From assembly GCF_000369405.1 (NCBI RefSeq), contig NZ_KB850000.1:124001-188000 (forward strand): a stretch of 64,000 nt of DNA, given 5' to 3'. This DNA comes from Acinetobacter sp. ANC 3929. GTDB taxonomy: Bacteria > Pseudomonadota > Gammaproteobacteria > Pseudomonadales > Moraxellaceae. Every line of letters begins with the position of its first letter. Position 1 is the first letter of the stretch. This document shows positions 32,513-41,873 of this stretch, piece by piece. The translations under genes were made by a program, and so were the position numbers. Below the pieces are notes generated by a model, which saw only the letters and a program-made list of their open reading frames with translations, was not told where the DNA came from and did not search any database.

Positions 32513-34939
32513 ATGTTAAAAATTATTTTATTGGGTTGGATTGCTGGGATTGCCTTTATGGGACGGGACCTCGCTTTTGTCGCAGCCACATGGTGGGTAT
32601 GGTTGGTTTTAGCAACTATAATTTTTGCCTTTAGCCTTTTTCAAAGACGATCTCATTTGTCTCTTCCTGTTTATAAAGCGCTAATTTTAATCAGTGCCAG
32701 TTGGGCACTGTTTGCTGCGGGTTATCATTATGCTGACTCAGCTTTAGCGCAGCGTCTCAAATTGAGAAAGGTTGAAGTTCAGCCATTTGAAGTAATTGTT
32801 TATATTAAAAAAATAGATCAGCTGACCGAAGATGGAAAAAAACAAATTGCCGAGGTACTGAACCGACATGAGCAGCCGGTGGCTTGGTTTCTTTATTTGA
32901 ATAAGGCAAAACAACAAGCGATTCCAGAACAGGTTTTAGAGTTGGGTCATTATTATCGTATTAATGGAATGATCAGACCTGCCCATAGTTATGCAGTTGC
33001 AGGCGCTTTTGACCAGGAGAAATGGTTTTTACAACAAAATGTTATGTCGGCATTTTCGGTAAAACAGATTCAGCCATTGAGTCGCGAAGAAATCTACCAC
33101 CTAGGTTATCACCAGCATCTTAACCAGCAACAAAGTATTCGAGCAGTGTTGTTATTAAAAGTTGAGACCATGCGGCTGTCATTTCGTAACATGTTTCAGG
33201 CTTCGGGTCTGCAACATAAAGGTTTACTTCTCGCATTACTTACAGGGGATGAAAGCCTTTTATCAAATCGCTTAAAGCAACAATTTCAACAGTTGGGAAT
33301 TTCACATCTTTTGGCGATTTCAGGACCGCATGTACTCATTTTTGCGTTGCTGCTGACATGGTTATTGAAAAGTATGCTGCAACGTTATTCTCCAAAATTA
33401 TATTTATGGCAACCACGACAGATCTTGCTGTTAGTGCCCTTTGCGGTCAGCGTATTGCTGTATGTGATTTTTGTCGGTTTTGAAATCCCCGCGATAAGAA
33501 CCTTATTAACCGTCGTCATTGCATGTCTTTTTCTATTATTGCGCCAGTCGATTCAGCCATTAGCGTTACTGGTTTACAGCGCCAGTTTATTACTGCTTTA
33601 TGATCCATTTAGTATTCTTTCCGCTGCATTTTGGCTGTCTTATGGGGCATGTTTTATTCTGCTGCGTATCTATCAAACCATTCAACAAGTGCCGCAACAA
33701 TTGATTCTGACACCGACACAAAAAATGGTTTTGACCATCAATATTTTTATTGAATCGCAATGGAAAATCTTTATTGCCTTATTACCTTTGGTTGTTATTT
33801 TCTTTCAGCAAATTTCTTGGTCAGCACCATTCAGCAATCTGATTGCGATTCCCTTACTCGGTGGCTTGATTGTTCCTTTGAATATCATTGCCGCTTGTAT
33901 TTGGTTGCTGATTCCTACATTTGGCAAGCTGTTATTTCAGTTGAATGATGTGTTGTTATCGATACTGATGTGGTTGTTGAATATGCTCCAGCATCTTTCA
34001 CCAAGCCTGTATGGTGTGAGTTATACGCCTTTGATGATGGTGAGTTTAATTGTTGGGTTGATTATTCTATTTATGCCAAAAGGGACAATTCCAAAGCTTT
34101 GGGCGGGCATCTGTTTTTTGCCCATAGTTTTAGGCCTAAAAACTCAGCCTACTGTCCTGAATATTGTTGATGTGGGGCAAGGGCAAGCGATCTTTTTGCA
34201 GCATCCACAGCAGACTTTAATGATCGATACAGGTGGCTCTTATGATGAAACCAAATTTAGTATAGGTGAGCGCGTGGTTATCCCTTTCTTAAGGCAGCAG
34301 GGCATCCGAGCATTGGATCACGTCATTCTATCTCACCTTGATCAAGATCATAGCGGTGCGTTTCCCTCGATTCAAAATGCGTTTGATATTACCCAAGTTC
34401 AATCCAATGAGCGGAGTGACATTATACCGTTTAAAGATAATTTTTCATTGTGTCAGCAAGGGCAAAATTGGTCTTATTCAAATCTAAAAATAGAAATTCT
34501 ATCACCTGATCTGGACGGTTTAGCACTTGCAAAGCATCAGCAGAATGAACAGTCCTGTGTTGTTTACCTACAGTTCTCAAATGCCCAACCTTATCAAAAC
34601 TTTTTGATTATGGGGGATGCAGGGTGGGAAACTGAATATAAGCTATTACGTCAATATCCTGATTTAAAAGTGGATGTTTTGGTGCTTGGCCATCATGGCA
34701 GTAAAAATAGCTCTGCATATGATTTTTTAGCTGCGTTAAAACCGAAACTGGCGATTGCTTCATCAGGATTTAATAATCGTTATGGTCATCCAAGCCAAGA
34801 GCTACAAAGTCGTCTTCAAGCCTTAAATATTCCTTTACTGAATACCGCACAGACAGGCAGTCTGAGTTTTGTCTTTGAGCATGACACCGTAGAGTTAAAA
34901 CAACAGAGACAACAATTGAAGTGGTTGAAAAGAGAATAG
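32513..34939 (+). CDS. comEC: DNA internalization competence protein ComEC/Rec2
   Basis: The inner-membrane channel through which single-stranded DNA enters the cytoplasm during natural transformation. The protein has 808 residues. It has N-terminal helices, a DUF4131-type periplasmic/OB region, and a Competence domain (about 215-500) with GLLLALLTGDESLLS and HLLAISGPHV, where SGPH replaces the usual SGLH. A C-terminal metallo-beta-lactamase-like domain (about 545-800) shows NIVDVGQGQAIFL, SHLDQDHSGA and LGHHGSKNSS. The frame is intact, so DNA uptake should be possible. Hairpin 34928-34957 overlaps its 3' end. Confidence 0.95.
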   Translation: MLKIILLGWIAGIAFMGRDLAFVAATWWVWLVLATIIFAFSLFQRRSHLSLPVYKALILISASWALFAAGYHYADSALAQRLKLRKVEVQPFEVIVYIKKIDQLTEDGKKQIAEVLNRHEQPVAWFLYLNKAKQQAIPEQVLELGHYYRINGMIRPAHSYAVAGAFDQEKWFLQQNVMSAFSVKQIQPLSREEIYHLGYHQHLNQQQSIRAVLLLKVETMRLSFRNMFQASGLQHKGLLLALLTGDESLLSNRLKQQFQQLGISHLLAISGPHVLIFALLLTWLLKSMLQRYSPKLYLWQPRQILLLVPFAVSVLLYVIFVGFEIPAIRTLLTVVIACLFLLLRQSIQPLALLVYSASLLLLYDPFSILSAAFWLSYGACFILLRIYQTIQQVPQQLILTPTQKMVLTINIFIESQWKIFIALLPLVVIFFQQISWSAPFSNLIAIPLLGGLIVPLNIIAACIWLLIPTFGKLLFQLNDVLLSILMWLLNMLQHLSPSLYGVSYTPLMMVSLIVGLIILFMPKGTIPKLWAGICFLPIVLGLKTQPTVLNIVDVGQGQAIFLQHPQQTLMIDTGGSYDETKFSIGERVVIPFLRQQGIRALDHVILSHLDQDHSGAFPSIQNAFDITQVQSNERSDIIPFKDNFSLCQQGQNWSYSNLKIEILSPDLDGLALAKHQQNEQSCVVYLQFSNAQPYQNFLIMGDAGWETEYKLLRQYPDLKVDVLVLGHHGSKNSSAYDFLAALKPKLAIASSGFNNRYGHPSQELQSRLQALNIPLLNTAQTGSLSFVFEHDTVELKQQRQQLKWLKRE

Positions 34940-34957
34940 CCTAAGCATTCTCTTTTT
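34928..34957. terminator. Hairpin shared by the converging 3' ends of comEC and the acyltransferase
   Basis: AAAAGAGAAT / ATTCTCTTTT (stem arms at 34928-34937 and 34947-34956) with a 9-nt loop and flanking A and T runs. It lies across both stop codons, so part of each coding end is in the terminator stem. Confidence 0.75.
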
Positions 34958-35897
34958 GCTGTGTTTGTAGACGAACTTCAGCAACTTTTGCGAGTGCTTC
35001 TTTTTCATCAATATCATAAATTTTCTTTAAATTGGGGTTAGCCCGAAAACGTTTATAGCTCCAGTGATAATGTTCTGGATAGCGTCGAATCAACTGCTCG
35101 AGTGTCTGATGGATAATTAAAGTCCCATCTTCTGCTGTACCTTCATAAATCTGAGGATTGATTGGCTCGATGTACATATCGAAGCCATCTTGATCATTTC
35201 TTTTTGTGTAGATTAAAAGGGCTTTCGCCTTGGTTTTTTGAATCAGTTTGGTACTGAGACTGCTAGAGGCAAGAGGAATGCCAAAATAGTTGATCATGTC
35301 ACCGCCATGGTCAGGGGTGTGATCTGGTAAAATGGCCGTAGTTCCGCCTTGTTTCAAGGCTTTGAATATCTGTCGAACCCCACTTTCATCAGTAGGAACC
35401 AGTTGAGCTTGTTCGCGACTACGCGCATCACGGACAAACTGGTCGGCGTCGGGATTTTTAACAGGTTTATAGAGGATCGTCATTTGGGTGTATTTTGATA
35501 ACCATGAGTTCATGACTTCCCATGTGCCAAAATGAGGGATGACTAAAACCAAACCTTTCTTTTCTGCTACAGCTTCATGGAAATAATGTTCACCCTGAAT
35601 GCTATGGATACTTTTAATATTTTTTTCATTTGTTGAACCCCAAATACTCAAAAACTCGAAATAAGAGGTCAGTTCGTTCTGAATCGCTTGTTTGGTAAGT
35701 TGTTGTCTTTGTTGTTGTTCCATTTCTGGAAAAGCAATTTGTATATTTAAGCTGATAATTTTTGAAAGCTTGGAAAGCGGAAATGTATTGACTAAAGTGG
35801 CAACCAAGCGTGCAAAGAACCGTCCCAATTGAATTGGTTGACGACTAATAAGCTTGATAAGACGGTAATTTGAACTGGTTGTTTTGGGCTGAGTCAT
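34941..35897 (-). CDS. Lipid A biosynthesis acyltransferase, LpxL/LpxM (HtrB) family
   Basis: A 318-residue membrane-associated lysophospholipid-acyltransferase-family enzyme. LpxL and LpxM add secondary acyl chains to lipid A. The catalytic HxxxxE motif is in VLVIPHFGTWEVMNSW. Further family blocks are ILYKPVKNPDAD, GGTTAILPDHTPDHGGD, FFGIP-type YFGIPLASSSLSTKL and the C-terminal YPEHYHWSYKRFRANP. It cannot be told from sequence alone whether this is the LpxL or LpxM copy. The nearby lolFD genes and, further away, the naxD operon also serve the outer membrane. It converges with comEC over a shared hairpin. Confidence 0.85.
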   Translation of the reverse strand: MTQPKTTSSNYRLIKLISRQPIQLGRFFARLVATLVNTFPLSKLSKIISLNIQIAFPEMEQQQRQQLTKQAIQNELTSYFEFLSIWGSTNEKNIKSIHSIQGEHYFHEAVAEKKGLVLVIPHFGTWEVMNSWLSKYTQMTILYKPVKNPDADQFVRDARSREQAQLVPTDESGVRQIFKALKQGGTTAILPDHTPDHGGDMINYFGIPLASSSLSTKLIQKTKAKALLIYTKRNDQDGFDMYIEPINPQIYEGTAEDGTLIIHQTLEQLIRRYPEHYHWSYKRFRANPNLKKIYDIDEKEALAKVAEVRLQTQQKENA

Positions 35898-36034
35898 GTA
35901 TTAAAAGTTAGAAAAATTACAAAGGGAAGTATAAAGCAAAAAATAATTATAAGTTAAGACAAGTTATTTAAACAGTTTTGCTCAAATCCACGTATATAAT
36001 AAAGCCACTTTAAAATATATTGGATTGGAATCTT

Positions 36035-37057
36035 ATGTCCGATTGGCCACCAAAACCACAAAACGAATCTACAAATAGTAATAATGTGACAGGCAAAGAA
36101 TGGCAGATTTTAGAAAAAGCCGTTCTTGCTTCTGTTGAAGAACAACGTCGTAGCCGCCGTTGGGGTATTTTCTTCAAATGTTTGGGCTTTGCATATTTGC
36201 TGATCGTATTATTGGCAATGACCAAGAGCTGTACCACCTCATCTGATAAATCAACCACAAGTGTTAGTAGTAATCACTTGGCTGTGGTCGATATTGTGGG
36301 CACCATCGATTCATCTGCAGGTCAGTCTACAGTGAATAGTGAAGATACCAATAAAGCCTTAAAGCGTGCATTTGAAGCGAGTGGTAGTAAGGCCGTTGCT
36401 TTAAATATTAATTCACCAGGTGGTTCACCAGTACAGTCTGATGAAATTTGGCAAGAAATTCGCTATCTGAAAAAACAGCATCCAGATAAAAAAGTTTATG
36501 CGGTGATCGGTGATATGGGCGCATCGGGTGCTTACTATATTGCTTCTGCGGCAGATGAAATTATCGTCAATCCGTCAAGCTTAGTGGGTTCAATCGGTGT
36601 GATCATGCCGAACTATGGTTTAAGTGGCTTAGCACAAAAACTGGGGATTGAAGACCGGACACTTACAGCTGGTAGCAATAAAGATATTTTAAGTATGACC
36701 AAACCACTTGATCCAGCACAGAAACAACATGTGCAGTCAGTGCTTGATAATGTGCATACTCACTTTATTAATGCGGTTAAGGAGGGTCGTGGTAAACGTT
36801 TGAAGTCAAACGATCCAGCGATTTTCTCAGGTCTGTTCTGGACAGGCGAGCAAGCGGTTGCTTTAGGAGTGGCGGATCGTAACGGCAGTCTAACAACATT
36901 GATGCGTGATTTAAAAATCGAGCAAAAAGTGGACTATACAGTACAGCGCAATCCATTAGAGTCTATTTTAGGACGTATGGGGGCACAGCTTGGCGCAGGA
37001 ATTAGTAGTTCGCTAGCTGCTCAACTTGAGACTCAGCAAAACGCGAAAATACAATAA
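36035..37057 (+). CDS. sppA: S49 family signal-peptide-peptidase-like serine protease (SppA-type, short form)
   Basis: An inner-membrane protease that degrades cleaved signal peptides. It is the 340-residue single-domain form, like Bacillus SppA, not the double-length E. coli form. A cytoplasmic N-terminal tail of about 44 residues precedes one helix (FFKCLGFAYLLIVLLAM) and then the periplasmic S49 domain. The catalytic Ser164 is in GDMGASGAYYIAS and Lys216 in AGSNKDILS. TTG 36020 extends the frame, but ATG 36035 has a GGA upstream. A TATAAT at 35995-36000 is a candidate -10. Monocistronic with a strong terminator. Confidence 0.88.
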   Translation: MSDWPPKPQNESTNSNNVTGKEWQILEKAVLASVEEQRRSRRWGIFFKCLGFAYLLIVLLAMTKSCTTSSDKSTTSVSSNHLAVVDIVGTIDSSAGQSTVNSEDTNKALKRAFEASGSKAVALNINSPGGSPVQSDEIWQEIRYLKKQHPDKKVYAVIGDMGASGAYYIASAADEIIVNPSSLVGSIGVIMPNYGLSGLAQKLGIEDRTLTAGSNKDILSMTKPLDPAQKQHVQSVLDNVHTHFINAVKEGRGKRLKSNDPAIFSGLFWTGEQAVALGVADRNGSLTTLMRDLKIEQKVDYTVQRNPLESILGRMGAQLGAGISSSLAAQLETQQNAKIQ

Positions 37058-37063
37058 TATTTC

Positions 37064-37095
37064 AAAAAGGGTTGTGTCGATCACAACCCTTTTTT
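37064..37095 (+). terminator. Terminator after sppA
   Basis: Stem AAAAAGGGTTGTG with CACAACCCTTTTT, a short loop and a T tract. Confidence 0.9.
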
Positions 37096-37188
37096 ATTCT
37101 AAAAATAACTGGGCAGTTATCCTTTTAATTTGCAATACATATATAGAGCAGGATAATTGACCAATCAGTGAAAATAAAAGACAAGCTT

Positions 37189-37980
37189 ATGAAACCTTTG
37201 ATTCATTTTGCCCATGCCAATGGTGTCCCATCTAAAGTTTATCAAAAGCTGTTTGATCAATTAAAAGATCAATACGACATTATTTACGTGGCAGAAATTG
37301 GAAATGATAAACGCTATCCAATTACCCATGGATGGACGCACTTGGTCGATCAGATTATTGATAGCATTGTGCAGCAAGCACAAGGGCGTAAAGTGATTGG
37401 TTTGGGACATTCATTGGGTTCAGTCTTGACACTGATGGCAGCTTATCGCCGCCCTGAATTATTTTCACAAGTGATCATGCTAGATCCACCACTTATTATC
37501 GGTAAAGCATCCTTTGTCTTTCATCTTGCTAAAATGTTTAAACCTAAATTGGTAGATATAATTACCCCAGCAGGTTTGTCAGTACGTCGACGTGATCATT
37601 GGGAGTCACGTGAACAAGCCGCTGAGTTATTAGGTTCGAGAGGGTTTTATCAACATTTTGATCCTGATTGTTTCCAAGCTTATATTGAACACGCTTTGAC
37701 GGATGATCATCAAAATGGTGGGGTGACTTTAACGATACCTAAAGAGGATGAAGTGGCTATGTTTAGAACTACTCCATCTATGTGGTGGTTACCAATGCCA
37801 AAACCACCCGTACCCGTGCATTTGGTTGTTGGGCAAGAGAGTGTTTTCTTGAAAGAAAAGTTTCCACAAGTAGCGAAAAAGAAATTGGGTATTCCTTTTT
37901 CTGTGCTTGAGGGTGGTCATATGTTTCCATTAGAGCATCCTGTGGAAACAGTAAAGAAAATTAAAAGTTTAGTAGTTTAA
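37189..37980 (+). CDS. Alpha/beta hydrolase
   Basis: A soluble alpha/beta hydrolase of about 263 residues. The oxyanion region is PLIHFAHANGVPSKVY near the start. The nucleophile elbow is GLGHSLGS (Ser at about 84 from ATG 37189). A C-terminal acid is likely, and the catalytic His is in EGGHMFPLEHP near the end. There is no signal peptide, so it should be cytoplasmic. GTG 37168 also opens the frame, but ATG 37189 fits the usual N-terminus. The substrate is unknown. It converges with purN over a clear terminator. Confidence 0.85.
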   Translation: MKPLIHFAHANGVPSKVYQKLFDQLKDQYDIIYVAEIGNDKRYPITHGWTHLVDQIIDSIVQQAQGRKVIGLGHSLGSVLTLMAAYRRPELFSQVIMLDPPLIIGKASFVFHLAKMFKPKLVDIITPAGLSVRRRDHWESREQAAELLGSRGFYQHFDPDCFQAYIEHALTDDHQNGGVTLTIPKEDEVAMFRTTPSMWWLPMPKPPVPVHLVVGQESVFLKEKFPQVAKKKLGIPFSVLEGGHMFPLEHPVETVKKIKSLVV

Positions 37981-37989
37981 ATCAATAAA

Positions 37990-38020
37990 AAAACGCATCC
38001 GAGGATGCGTTTTGTTTTTT
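37990..38020. terminator. Bidirectional terminator between the alpha/beta hydrolase and purN
   Basis: AAAACGCATCC (37990-38000) and GGATGCGTTTT (38003-38013) form a strong stem with A/T runs on both sides. Confidence 0.9.
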
Positions 38021-38645
38021 AGAATTGTGCAAACTGAATCGGTCGTTCTAAAGGTTTCTGATTGAAATAGGCTTGACCATTCTGCCAAGTCAGTTGACCT
38101 GTACAGAACCATTGTGCAACCTGAGGATAGATAAAATGCTCAAGTTCATGCACACGTTGCGCCAAGCTTGTTACAGAATCATGCAAACCAACTTGAATTG
38201 CCGATTGTGCAATACTTTGTCCTGCATCGAGTTCGGCTGTGACAAAATGAACGGTACAGCCATGCAAACGATCTCCTGTATTCAATACACGTTGATGCGT
38301 ATGAACACCTTTATAGAAAGGCAGGAGAGAAGGATGGATGTTTAACATCTTACCTTGCCATTTGCTGACAAAGCTCGGCGTTAAAATACGCATGAAACCC
38401 GCAAGAATAACCAGATCCACTTGCCATGCTAACAATTGTTGATGCATAGCGTCGTCAAAGCTTTCTCGATTGGGATAATCTTTATGTGAAATAACAGCGG
38501 TCGCAATATTGGTTTTCTCGGCACGTTGCAATGCGTAGGCATCAGCTTTGTTTGAGAGCACACCAATGATTTGCCCTGACAGATTTGCATCTATCAGGGC
38601 TTGTAAGTTGCTACCGTTGCCAGAGACAAGGACAGCAATTCTCAT
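38019..38645 (-). CDS. purN: Phosphoribosylglycinamide formyltransferase PurN
   Basis: Uses 10-formyltetrahydrofolate to formylate GAR, the third step of purine synthesis. The 208-residue protein starts [16 protein letters not shown]. The catalytic Asn102 and His104 are in NIHPSLLPFYKG, and Asp140 in the ELDAGQ loop. All three are present. Its ATG overlaps the purM stop (TAATG), so translation is coupled. This purM-purN pair is the common gammaproteobacterial arrangement. Confidence 0.97.
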   Translation of the reverse strand: MRIAVLVSGNGSNLQALIDANLSGQIIGVLSNKADAYALQRAEKTNIATAVISHKDYPNRESFDDAMHQQLLAWQVDLVILAGFMRILTPSFVSKWQGKMLNIHPSLLPFYKGVHTHQRVLNTGDRLHGCTVHFVTAELDAGQSIAQSAIQVGLHDSVTSLAQRVHELEHFIYPQVAQWFCTGQLTWQNGQAYFNQKPLERPIQFAQF

Positions 38646-39715
38646 TATGCAAAGATCACGCGAATTTTTTCGTCTGCGCCTTCAACTGATTCAGCATTTT
38701 CTTGGATATAACCAATTTTCCATGCTTTTTCGCCTTGGGCATTTAAGAGATCAATTGCCTTATCTGCTTCACTTGCATCAACGGCAATTACCATACCAAC
38801 GCCACAGTTAAATGTACGATACATTTCGAAGCGTTCTACGTTACCTTCACGTTGTAGCAATTGGAACAATTCAGACCATTCCCAGCTAGATTCGTCAATG
38901 ACAGCTTGCGCGCCATTTGGAAGTACACGTGGCAGATTGCCAGGTAAACCACCGCCAGTGATGTGAGCCATAGCATGAACATCAACTTGTTTGCAAAGCT
39001 CTAACACTGGTTTTACATAAATACGCGTTGGTTCCATTGCAACATCTGCAAGTGGGCGACCATCAACGATTTGAGTTAAATCTACATTCTTAACGTCTAG
39101 GATTTTGCGCAGCAATGAGTAACCATTTGAGTGAGCACCGCTTGATGCTACACCAAGAAGTACGTCACCAGACTTCACTTTCGACCCATCAATGATTTTG
39201 CTGTGCTCAACAACACCCACAGCAAAACCAGCAAGATCGTAATCTTCGCCTTCATACATGCCAGGCATTTCAGCAGTTTCACCGCCAACCAATGCACAAC
39301 CAGCAAGTTCACAACCTTTACCAATACCTGTCACTACATCTGCTGCAACATCAACATTCAAATGACCAGTCGCATAATAGTCAAGGAAGAATAAAGGCTC
39401 TGCGCCACAAACAAGTAAGTCATTTACGCACATTGCAACAAGATCTTGACCAATCGTATCGTGACGATTGAGATTAAGTGCTAAACGTAATTTTGTGCCT
39501 ACACCATCAGTGCCTGAAACCAATACTGGTTCTTCATAACCTTTTGGAATTTTGCATAGGGCACCGAAACCACCTAGACCGCCCATGACTTCAGGACGAG
39601 TGGTACGTTTAGCGACAGATTTGATACGATCGACCAGTGCGTCGCCCGCTTCAATGTCGACCCCCGCATCTTTATAGCTTAAACCAGTATTTGGGGTAGA
39701 AGTTGAGTTGCTCAT
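38645..39715 (-). CDS. purM: Phosphoribosylformylglycinamidine cyclo-ligase PurM
   Basis: An ATP-dependent AIR synthetase, the fifth step of purine synthesis. The protein has 356 residues. Marks include [49 protein letters not shown] and [19 protein letters not shown] 39715 has GGAG upstream. It is first in the purMN operon and diverges from the AI-2E family permease across 133 bp. The purL gene at the right end acts in the same pathway but is unlinked to it in transcription. Confidence 0.97.
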   Translation of the reverse strand: MSNSTSTPNTGLSYKDAGVDIEAGDALVDRIKSVAKRTTRPEVMGGLGGFGALCKIPKGYEEPVLVSGTDGVGTKLRLALNLNRHDTIGQDLVAMCVNDLLVCGAEPLFFLDYYATGHLNVDVAADVVTGIGKGCELAGCALVGGETAEMPGMYEGEDYDLAGFAVGVVEHSKIIDGSKVKSGDVLLGVASSGAHSNGYSLLRKILDVKNVDLTQIVDGRPLADVAMEPTRIYVKPVLELCKQVDVHAMAHITGGGLPGNLPRVLPNGAQAVIDESSWEWSELFQLLQREGNVERFEMYRTFNCGVGMVIAVDASEADKAIDLLNAQGEKAWKIGYIQENAESVEGADEKIRVIFA

Positions 39716-39848
39716 AGTGAAGTCTCCGCATTGGCGGCAGATTATAACCTGAATATACGAAACTCTTATGTTATTTATGCTCGAAAATGCTATCTTTAAT
39801 TAAATTTTTTTTCTTTTATAACGATTACACAAGAAAAGGCTAGATTTT

Positions 39849-41042
39849 ATGCAAGATCAGGTACTACGTCGTATCTTTATCATCGCTGGGCTCGCATTGT
39901 TCCTTTGGGTGCTCTATCTATTGAAGCCCATTGTGATTCCTTTTGTAGGCGCATTTTTTATTGCCTATTTATTTAGCCCACTTGTTGATGTTCTTGTAAA
40001 AATCAAATTACCACGTTGGTTGGCGATCAGTGTCGTATTTATTGGTATAGGTGTGACCTTGACCATGGTTTTATGGTTCCTTGTACCACTCATCTGGAAG
40101 CAATTAATGTACGCTCGGGATAGTATTCCTGCGGGTATTCATTGGATTAATGCAACCTTCTTACCATGGGTGTCACATACTTTTAATCTTGTGCCAATGG
40201 AAATTGATACAGAGCAGATTACCAAAGCATTGATGGACTATATTCAGACTAATTATAGTGCTGATAGTATTCAAACGATGGCATTAAAAGTTGCTCAATC
40301 TGGCTTGAACTTTATCCAAATTGGTGGGGTCGTTATCCTGATTCCAATTATTTCATTCTACTTCCTGCTAGACTGGGAGAGAATGCTGCAAAGCTTTAGA
40401 CGTTTAATTCCACGTCCTTACGAAGCTTCAACTTTAACAATCGTTCGTGAATGCCATAGTGTGTTGGGTGCTTTTGTCAAAGGTCAATTCCTTGTGATGC
40501 TTTTATTAGGGATTGTCTATGCTGTCGGATTGCAGCTGATTGGTTTAGAAGTTGGTTTAATCATTGGCATGATTGCAGGTTTGGCAAGTATCATTCCCTA
40601 TTTAGGATTTGGTGTCGGCATTATCGCTGCCGTGATCGCTACATTGTTCCAGTTTGGATTAGATTGGACGCAGTTACTTCTTGTTGGTGTTGTATTTATG
40701 ATTGGGCAAATGGTCGAAGGTTATATTCTTCAGCCATTCCTGTTAGGGGATAAAATTGGATTATCTCCTGTAGCGGTTGTTTTTGCTGTATTGGCAGGCG
40801 CACAATTGGGTGGTTTCCTTGGTATGTTGATTGCATTGCCTGTAGCTGCTGTTATTGTCGTATTATTAAAACATGCCCGTGATAATTACGAAAAAAGTCC
40901 CTTGTATGGATTACCAACTGAAGTTGTTTTGGCGCAAGGCGAAACTCAGCATATAAATGTTGAAACTAGTCAAGTAGAGCTTGATATTCAAATTAAAAAC
41001 TCTCAAGATACAGAGACTTCAAACTCGAATGACCTAAAGTAA
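39849..41042 (+). CDS. AI-2E family transporter (PerM/TqsA-like permease)
   Basis: An inner-membrane protein of 397 residues with about eight helices, in the UPF0118/AI-2E family. Marks include PIVIPFVGAFFIAYLFSPLV near the start, PIISFYFLLDWERM, VKGQFLVMLLLGIVYAVGL and a glycine-rich GLASIIPYLGFGVG block. The end is hydrophilic and rich in Ser, Asn and Asp. Family members export the autoinducer AI-2 or act as sodium/proton antiporters; which applies here is unknown. It is 20 nt upstream of hda and probably co-transcribed, a pairing also seen in other gammaproteobacteria. Confidence 0.88.
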   Translation: MQDQVLRRIFIIAGLALFLWVLYLLKPIVIPFVGAFFIAYLFSPLVDVLVKIKLPRWLAISVVFIGIGVTLTMVLWFLVPLIWKQLMYARDSIPAGIHWINATFLPWVSHTFNLVPMEIDTEQITKALMDYIQTNYSADSIQTMALKVAQSGLNFIQIGGVVILIPIISFYFLLDWERMLQSFRRLIPRPYEASTLTIVRECHSVLGAFVKGQFLVMLLLGIVYAVGLQLIGLEVGLIIGMIAGLASIIPYLGFGVGIIAAVIATLFQFGLDWTQLLLVGVVFMIGQMVEGYILQPFLLGDKIGLSPVAVVFAVLAGAQLGGFLGMLIALPVAAVIVVLLKHARDNYEKSPLYGLPTEVVLAQGETQHINVETSQVELDIQIKNSQDTETSNSNDLK

Positions 41043-41062
41043 TTGAGGAATTCATTAAATAT

Positions 41063-41761
41063 ATGCGTCAACTACAACTGGATATAGAACCACAACTCGA
41101 TGCCCGAATCAGTGATTTTTCGGGGCCGGGTTGGGGACCTGTGGTTGATGCGGTCAGACAATTACATGCAGGTTTAGTCAGCCGCTTTTATGTATATGGT
41201 GGGGCAGGTACGGGTAAGAGCCATTTACTCTCAGCAATATGTGATTCGTACTTAGAATTAGGTCGACCAGCAATTAAAGTCTCATTATTAGAATTATTAG
41301 ATGCGCCGATTGAAGCGATTACCTCTTTAGAGTTTTATGATCTAGTCGCTTTAGATGATATTGATGCGATCAGTGGAGTTCCACACTGGCAGAAAGCCGT
41401 TTTCCATTTAATGAATAACCATGAAGGGCAACTGGTCTTTTCGTCTCGTGTTGCGCCAATTGAGCTCAAGCTTGAATTGCCAGATTTACAATCAAGGCTA
41501 ACTCAAGCAGTTAGTGTGAAAGTACCTAATGGTAGCTCTTATATCGATCGACAAGCCTTATTACAATCGGTGATGACACGTCGGGGAATTCATTTTGATC
41601 AGCAAATTGTGGATTATCTATTAAGTAATGGGCCGCATCAGGCTTCAGTGTTGTTGCAAACATTGGCTCAACTGGAAAAAATGCTGAAAGGCGAAAAGAC
41701 TAAGCTTTCAAATACAACACTTAAGCAAATTTATGCGCTGATTGATGAATATCGCCAATAG
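41063..41761 (+). CDS. hda: DnaA regulatory inactivator Hda
   Basis: A DnaA-related AAA+ protein that, with the DNA-loaded beta clamp, triggers hydrolysis of DnaA-bound ATP and so limits re-initiation. The protein has 232 residues. The N-terminal MRQLQLDIEPQLD carries the clamp-binding QLDL-type motif (QLQLDI). Walker A is YGGAGTGKSHLL; the Walker B region is DLVALDDIDAI; the sensor region is LVFSSRVAP, followed by LPDLQSRLT. The length and missing DNA-binding domain separate it from DnaA. It follows the AI-2E permease gene by 20 nt. Confidence 0.92.
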   Translation: MRQLQLDIEPQLDARISDFSGPGWGPVVDAVRQLHAGLVSRFYVYGGAGTGKSHLLSAICDSYLELGRPAIKVSLLELLDAPIEAITSLEFYDLVALDDIDAISGVPHWQKAVFHLMNNHEGQLVFSSRVAPIELKLELPDLQSRLTQAVSVKVPNGSSYIDRQALLQSVMTRRGIHFDQQIVDYLLSNGPHQASVLLQTLAQLEKMLKGEKTKLSNTTLKQIYALIDEYRQ

Positions 41762-41822
41762 CATAAAATTTCTTGAGTAATTTCGAGAGCTATGACAAAG
41801 TACGCACAAAGGAATGTGGTTG

Positions 41823-41837
41823 CAAACTCCGAGTTTG
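41823..41837. repeat. Short palindrome upstream of the rhombotarget gene
   Basis: CAAACTC-C-GAGTTTG is a 7+7-bp inverted repeat with a one-base centre, about 36 bp before the start codon. It has operator-like geometry, but I know of no protein for it. Confidence 0.5.
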
Positions 41838-41873
41838 TAATACGAAGAAAAATGAAAAAAGAAGGAGATCGGT

